Below, one piece after another: positions 58,380-64,000 of a stretch of DNA of 64,000 bases (its first letter is position 1; every line of letters starts with the position of its first letter). Origin of the DNA: Rosa chinensis (lineage: Eukaryota > Streptophyta > Magnoliopsida > Rosales > Rosaceae); assembly GCF_002994745.2 (NCBI RefSeq), contig NC_037090.1, forward strand, positions 20,882,001 through 20,946,000. The letters are read 5' to 3'. The notes under the pieces are model-generated. The model saw nothing but the letters and a program-made list of their open reading frames with translations, did not search any database and was not told where the DNA came from. The translations under genes and the position numbers were made by a program.

Positions 58380-59996
58380 ATGTCAAGACCCTGGGTACTG
58401 GTTTGTCTCCTCCTGTTAATTGTGTTTACATCACAGTTAGAATGGAAGCAACAATATGGGAATGATGAGCCGAGTCCAAACCCTTCAAAGAAACAGCAAT
58501 ATATATCTGAAAGGGAAGAAGCTGTGAAAGAAAAGGTGACTTCTTTTCTCTGCCTGGTATTTATGCCCTTTTTTGTGTTTGCCTATTGAAATTTGTTTCA
58601 GTGTTAGTGACTTTAGGAGATTTAAGAAATATTAGCAATAACTGGGCTATTCTGGCCGGGAAAAAAAAAATCTTTTAAATTCAAAGTTTATGCTGTATGT
58701 GACCTGTGGGATCAACACTTGAGTTGTCCTGGACCTGTGGGATTGACCAACATGTGAACAGCCCAATAAATGTATGGTATTATACAAAACAAAAACAGAA
58801 AATTGTTGTTAGGGTTTTGTGGGTCTTCTTCTCACTTCTAATTTCAGTGGTAATCAGAACAGAACCACTTGTTCACATTTCCCTCTTTAGTACATGATAA
58901 CCTTGCTTTTAATTCTTGTTCAAAGAAAGTAATCTCTACAAATGACACATGAACAATTCAGATATGAGACCTTTAGTTGATCCTCTGAGGCCCTGTGAAC
59001 ATTAAGAATGTAGCCATCAATGACCTCAAGATCCATGGTGTTTCCCAGTTCCCACTGGTATTAGGGAACATGGTCAACCAGAAATTATTATGTTCGCACC
59101 CACAAAAGTGATGCGTGTGATTCATTTTTTTCTCTTTCTAATATATTGCATGGTGTGCTGTCAGAATTTTATAAAGGACGAAATACAGAAATATATATAT
59201 TTTGAACTTATCTTGTATCTCGCTCTTAAAAGTTCATCTCTTTTATTTTCTTAGCTTCCATATATTGAATAATGCTTCTCCCATTGACACAATTTATCTA
59301 TACAATGCATATCCAAACAAAAAAATCTCTGCCTTATGACGGTGGCTTGGGCTAATTCACATCTCGCGAGAAAAAAAAAATTGTATCTATATTCGTATTC
59401 GCTTGATTCATTCTCCAATTTGGTCGTTCACCTAGTGTTTTCTGTCTTTCATTATATTTCTGGATAATGGCTTCGTTTTTCTAATGAGTCAAATATCCTT
59501 ATACCATATCATCTTTAGTATCCAAGTTGGTGACTGTAACCAGAACCTTAGGATCAGATTACATTTAGTAGAGAAAATAAGTGATACAACCCTTCTCTTC
59601 CCACTCTTACTAATGAGAAGTGTAATTAACATTTCATGGATGAATGAAATAGTAACAAGTGCATTACATATTTCAGTTTCTAATGGGAACAGGAAGAGCA
59701 GCATTTGTGTATATGTTTCTGCAAGAACAAAATATGGCCTAGTTGCCTTAGTGCATAATATATGGTATATTGCAGCTTCAACCTGGCAAATATGTTCATT
59801 AATGTCATTGGCTTTTAACTTTTTACAGATTATACTCTCTCAAGAGAAAAATATACAGAAACTTAATGAGCTTGTGCGGAGTCTTCGAGAACAGTTACTA
59901 CAATGTAGAGGTGAAAGTGAGGTTGTCAATGGCACTGCAACACCTTTGACCGAACTTCTTTCTGACCTCGAACGGCATGCACTCTTGGAGGATTAG
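58380..59996 (+). CDS. Small single-pass membrane protein with coiled coil, 107 aa, unknown function
   Basis: The coding exons are 58380-58535 and 59829-59996, separated by a 1.3-kb intron (AAAAG|GTGACT ... TTTTACAG|ATT) in phase 0. The N terminus MSRPWVLVCLLLLIVFTSQ is a hydrophobic signal anchor or signal peptide. It is followed by a polar linker (DEPSPNPSKKQQ) and a helical, coiled-coil-prone region (SEREEAVKEK, SQEKNIQKLNELVRSLREQL). The C terminus ends LLSDLERHALLED. The clean splicing and protein-like composition argue for a real conserved plant gene, and I recall similar short transmembrane proteins in other plants, but I know no function. An additional leader intron lies upstream, and the uORF at 57721 ends just before its start. 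Confidence 0.8.
58536..59828 (+). other. Intron of the small membrane-protein gene
   Basis: T-rich throughout, with no embedded gene or repeat that I can support. The open frame extending upstream of 59829 is intronic read-through. Confidence 0.7.
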
Positions 59997-62966
59997 TCAT
60001 GGATCATACGCGTTAAACATCAATATATGTATCTGTAAGTAGGCACAACAAAATTCTTTTTACTAAGCTACTTAGCTTCATCTGAAACATATCCTTGAAT
60101 GCTTGAATGCCAGAATACAATATCAAACACTCTTCTCAATATGTTCTGGATGTGTGAAGTTCATGTCTTAGTCTTTTGCCTTTCTAGTGAATATATGTAT
60201 TGCAGCAGTCACTGGTAGTAAAGTTATTTGATGCTTCGCTAAAATGGTGGATCATGGTATGCTGTTGTTCATAGGTTGGTGATATCATTGAGTAGATGGT
60301 ATGGTGGTCTGAAATGAAAACCAAGGTTCAAATGTGTTCTCCACTAAATGCACAGATTTTCTTTTATTTTTATTTTTAATGTTTCTTTGAACATCATATA
60401 GTTACCTATTACTTCAACACTTTAACATCAAAAGGATGGATCTGAGTTTACAAGTAAATAGAACTTACATCAGATAAAGAGAATCTCATTTCACAAGTAA
60501 CTTCAAGGTTACAGATAAAGAATTTCCGAGATGCTGAACATGGGAAGTTTGTATTGCTCATCTTTGTCATTCCCAGTAAATTGGTTTTCAGTTTTTCACC
60601 AAGACCCAAGACCTTGACCAGACTACAAAGCTGACTTATAACTTACTGTGTTTCTGCATTGAGTTATAATTGATTAAGGGTTTGTCAGTTAGGAGAACCC
60701 AATGGTTGTTTTCCTAGCCTGAACCTGTTCAGTGTTTCTGTTTATTATATCAATAAGACAATAACACTTCTGAACAGCTTGACCTTTCATATTCCCAGCG
60801 ATTATGTCCTCTCAATATAACGATGAGGGATTAGTAGGAATGGTGAGGACAATAGTTTGCTCTCCTGTGGTCTGGGGTTCGAACCTACTATCTGTAGTTC
60901 CCTAGGTATTTGCTAGTGTCTCCTACATCTTAAATATTTAGGATTGGCAGGGGCACAATGTTTGAGCCCGGATATGCAAAGTGTGTTTGGAGGATTTCTA
61001 ATTTTCTATGTATTGAGAAATAAGTATGTGATCTCAATATAGTCGTTAAAATAAAGAGAACAGTCGGGAGGGATTTATGAATTTGCACAGTGAATGTCCA
61101 CCCTGGATTATTCACTGTGCCCTTCGTCTCATGTGTTAATTGTGTGAAGTCCATTGAGATTGATGTTTGGATTAATATTTTGATGAACAAACATGGTTGC
61201 ATAACGAGTCAGGAGCCTAATGAGTTGAAGGCACACTTTGGTGATAGTTGATTTTAAGTTGGTAATTGAGTTCATTAGTTCCTCATATAAAATTATTGAC
61301 TATGGAGATGGACAGGGAAACAAAATAACTAGAGGCATAATCTATACACAACAGATGTTGATAAGGTATAAAGTCATAGTTAGGAGCGCAGGCCTATACA
61401 CCCTATGGATGTTGAATATTCTAAAGATAGCATTACCAGATATATAAGCACCCAAACTTTGTAACCACAGTGCTGCTTCAGTACTCTTAAATATTTATTA
61501 TCTTGTTGCTCCTGCATCAGTTTAACAGCCATACTGCTAGGTTTTACATATGCATGATGCTGTTAGCCTTCTGTAAGATTCAACATTTCCATTTCTCAAC
61601 ACCTAAATATGAACACTGCAGTATGAATTTACTATGTCTGATATTTCAATTTATAGTTATGTGTGGAAATACTTAAATGAGACAGTGCTTTAACTTCTTA
61701 GGACTATTTTTGCAAACATCATTCATGGTGGATGCTAGACCTTTCTTACCTTCTTTGGTTTCCTTTCCTTCATGTATTCATGATTGGGCAACCAGGTAAT
61801 TCTCTGAAAATATAGAAAGAGGAGTCGTGTCTGAGTATCTGCCATAAAAGGACCGAGCCATGCCAGATGGGAAGCTATATAATACAACTCAAACATAATT
61901 ATTTTAATATAGCTGGCTCTGTTAGGTATTGATTATTTCCCAACCGTCTAGCATTCTTGTCCATTCTTACCGTGCAGGCTGGAGTCACGAAAGTACTAAT
62001 ACTCTGAGTATTTTGTATATTTTGGTAACTCAATTTGGTGTTTTTTTTAGTCAAAAAGTGCGTCAACTTTTTTTTTTTTTGGTTAATAAAAGCAAGTCAA
62101 TTTAGTTACTCAACCCATCTTCTCTAGTAGTTATATCATAAAATAGTCCCTATTTCTTACAGAATTGGTCATAAAGTTTTAATTTCCAGACTTCTCTGGC
62201 ATCTCTGCTGTTGAATTAAAGTTCATTTGTTATTTTGGTAGGAATCTAGACATTTAGAGTATTTCAATCCGGGTACTTGACTCCACAATGTGTTCTTTCC
62301 AAAACTTCATGATTCTACTGGTCTGGAAAGTTCAAGGTTTTTTCCTCAGATCTGTGTACTACATGGTAGCTTAATGTAACATGAATGATTTCTCTGCAGG
62401 GATTGTGGAAGTAAGATACTGTTATTGGAAAGCTAGTTTCCAGATTAAGCCTGATTATACTAGCTGATTTCTGATGGTTATGTGTGAAGGTATGCTAGTG
62501 AATTAAATTAAAGCAGCTTATTTACTTTCAACCTTAGGTTAAGGGTGTAAGAAATCAAGTTACAGTCGAGTAAGAAGATATTTAATGTTGGTTTAACTTC
62601 AATCTGCCAAATATGAGCTTGCCTCTGGACCTGAAATTTGACTGTGCCAAATTGAGTTAAAGATGGAGCATCAAGTTATCGAGACTTGATTTAACTTAAA
62701 TCTGTCAAGCCTGAGCTTGGGTACTTACTCCAGCTTGACTTGAATACTTCCTTCCAAGCTTACCCTTTACCTCTATGTCAAACAAAACAAGCTTGAAGTT
62801 TTGCTTGACTTTTAAGTCATGAGTCAAGCTCAAGCTACTGTCAAAGTTAATAGTTTCACCGGCGATATTGCTGCTGTATATCAGAAATGAGAACCCACGT
62901 TCATAAATTACGAGGTATAGTGGCAATCACAAGTTGCTTTTTCCTGTACACAATCAAGCACAATTA
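59997..62966. other. 3' flank and spacer with weak repeat traces
   Basis: No gene is recognised. GGGTTCGAACC near 60875-60885 is a polymerase III B-box-like word and might mark a SINE remnant, but no A-box or tail is clear. The stretch 62.53-62.85 kb has many CAAGCTTGA / TCAAGC words like those of hAT-derived repeats. Confidence 0.35.
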
Positions 62967-63360
62967 AACAGAGTTAATGCTGTCAGTACGTGCATGGGCG
63001 AGTGGAAATCAGAGGGTACTATATTCCAGGACCAATTTCTTGAAATTGCGGGGCAAGTGGCAATTACAAGCTATTAGATTCCAGGACCAATTTCTTGAAA
63101 TTGCGGGGCAAGTAGCAATTACAAGCTATTAGAACCAGAGATTCATGCCCTTATGTTGTTCAAAACTTGTCTGCTTAGGATTTAGTTCACAGATTTGTTT
63201 TGATGTAACAGAGTTAATGTCGTCAGTACGTGCATGGGCGAGTGGAAATCACAGGGTACTATATTCCAGGACCAATTTCTTGAAATTGCGGGGCGAGTGG
63301 CAATTACAAGCTATTAGAACCAGAGATTCATGCCCTTATGTTGTTCAAAACTTGTGTTTT
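62967..63360 (+). repeat. 240-bp tandem duplication with a nested 55-bp duplication
   Basis: AACAGAGTTAATG(CT/TC)GTCAGTACG begins at 62967 and 63207. Inside the first unit, ATTCCAGGACCAATTTCTTG and the following bases are doubled (63023 and 63078, period 55), while the second unit has a single copy. The copies are nearly identical. No supported coding content. Confidence 0.9.
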
Positions 63361-64000
63361 GATGTTAGGCATTTGAAAGGTGAAGCACTGTTCACTCTTA
63401 CTGGCTTCTATCTGAGATTATGGTAGTTCTGCACTTGAAGGTGCATGAGGTGAAGGCTTTACTCAATATTTGTGGTGAAAAAGGCTATAATGATTTTCGT
63501 GCTGGCTTTGCTTTGATGACTCTTCAGTCCTCGGTCCTCAGTCCTCACTAATGAATGCCAAAAGTTTGAATGCTGTGCCTGCTGTGCTGATTTCTGGGAC
63601 AATAGTAGGACTAATGGCAAGGTAGTTGAGAGAACTAAACTTCCTCTTTCATCATTTCTCGCTGCTCTTTAGTTTAGTTGTTTGTTTGTTGGGTTTTTTT
63701 TTAAGGGGGAATATTCACTCTCGAGCCAGATCATGTTTGCCTTGTTTGCAAGTTGAGGCCTTTATAAATTAGTAGAGGAGACGGACAGATCTACCTATCC
63801 TGACAATAGTTCATGCAATGCGAACCAATGACACTTAATGCGTCATATGCAAGTAATTTTGCATTCAACTTTGTCCTTCATATGTAGCTATAGACTTGTT
63901 TTCATATTTATGTCTGGCACATATCTTCCTTAAATGGTGTAACTGTACCCGTCCTCTGATTATGTATGAGCCTCAAAATGATTTTAGAGCTTGTTGGTTG
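63361..64000. other. Right edge of window, nothing identified
   Basis: Unique-looking A/T-rich sequence with no supported gene. Confidence 0.4.

Noticed and set aside
60825..61000. SINE remnant suggested by GGGTTCGAACC
   Set aside because: Only a B-box-like word is present, with no A-box, tail or target duplication; not listed as an element.

Overview
This window is nuclear DNA of a flowering plant, most likely a eudicot. The genes have plant-type introns, there is a plant 40S ribosomal protein S17 gene with site II and telo-box promoter elements, a TLD-domain gene, two SDR110C-type dehydrogenases, a nuclear tRNA-Leu, and plant families of CACTA, MULE, hAT, foldback, SINE/LINE and LTR elements. 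The species cannot be fixed from the sequence; a rosid (perhaps Rosaceae) is a guess.

Layout. 1-36 kb is almost entirely transposable elements around two related SDR genes (about 4.1-4.9 kb and 23.9-24.9 kb), probably an old gene duplication pushed apart by insertions. It holds six solo LTRs, each with TG...CA ends and a 5-bp target duplication (961-3674, 12093-14784, 17572-20560, 20819-22313, 29081-31140, 32885-34727), and no full-length LTR element. A Pack-MULE-like element (5422-6751, perfect 9-bp target duplication) carries a broken cytochrome P450 fragment resembling CYP710A sterol C22-desaturases. Two nests are clear. A LINE-like retroposon (about 16.78-22.48 kb) holds two solo LTRs. 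A tandem duplication at 28.6/36.2 kb has one copy broken by a MULE (28657-36141), which holds a second MULE (28852-35186), which holds two more solo LTRs.

36.65-47.88 kb is one large CACTA (En/Spm-type) transposon with matching terminal inverted repeats, subterminal CAGACGACA / CACACAACAG repeats, a leader region and two multi-exon genes. The first is a TNP2 transposase of 1065 aa. The second joins a Transposase_24 region, a coiled coil, a DUF8039-like region and a Ulp1/C48-type cysteine protease domain with its catalytic residues in place. Both reading frames are largely intact, with one frame problem at a single splice junction in the second gene, so the element may be young or nearly autonomous.

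48-60 kb is the gene-dense host part: a SINE-like insertion, tRNA-Leu(CAG), RPS17 (intronless), a TLD-domain gene of 8 coding exons on the minus strand (423 aa), and a small single-pass membrane protein gene (107 aa) whose spliced 5' leader contains a 17-codon uORF ending 2 nt before the main start codon. 60-64 kb has no gene that I recognise, only a tandem duplication and weak repeat traces.

All exon boundaries were worked out by hand from GT/AG sites and reading phase. Family names rest on motif recognition, not on a database search.
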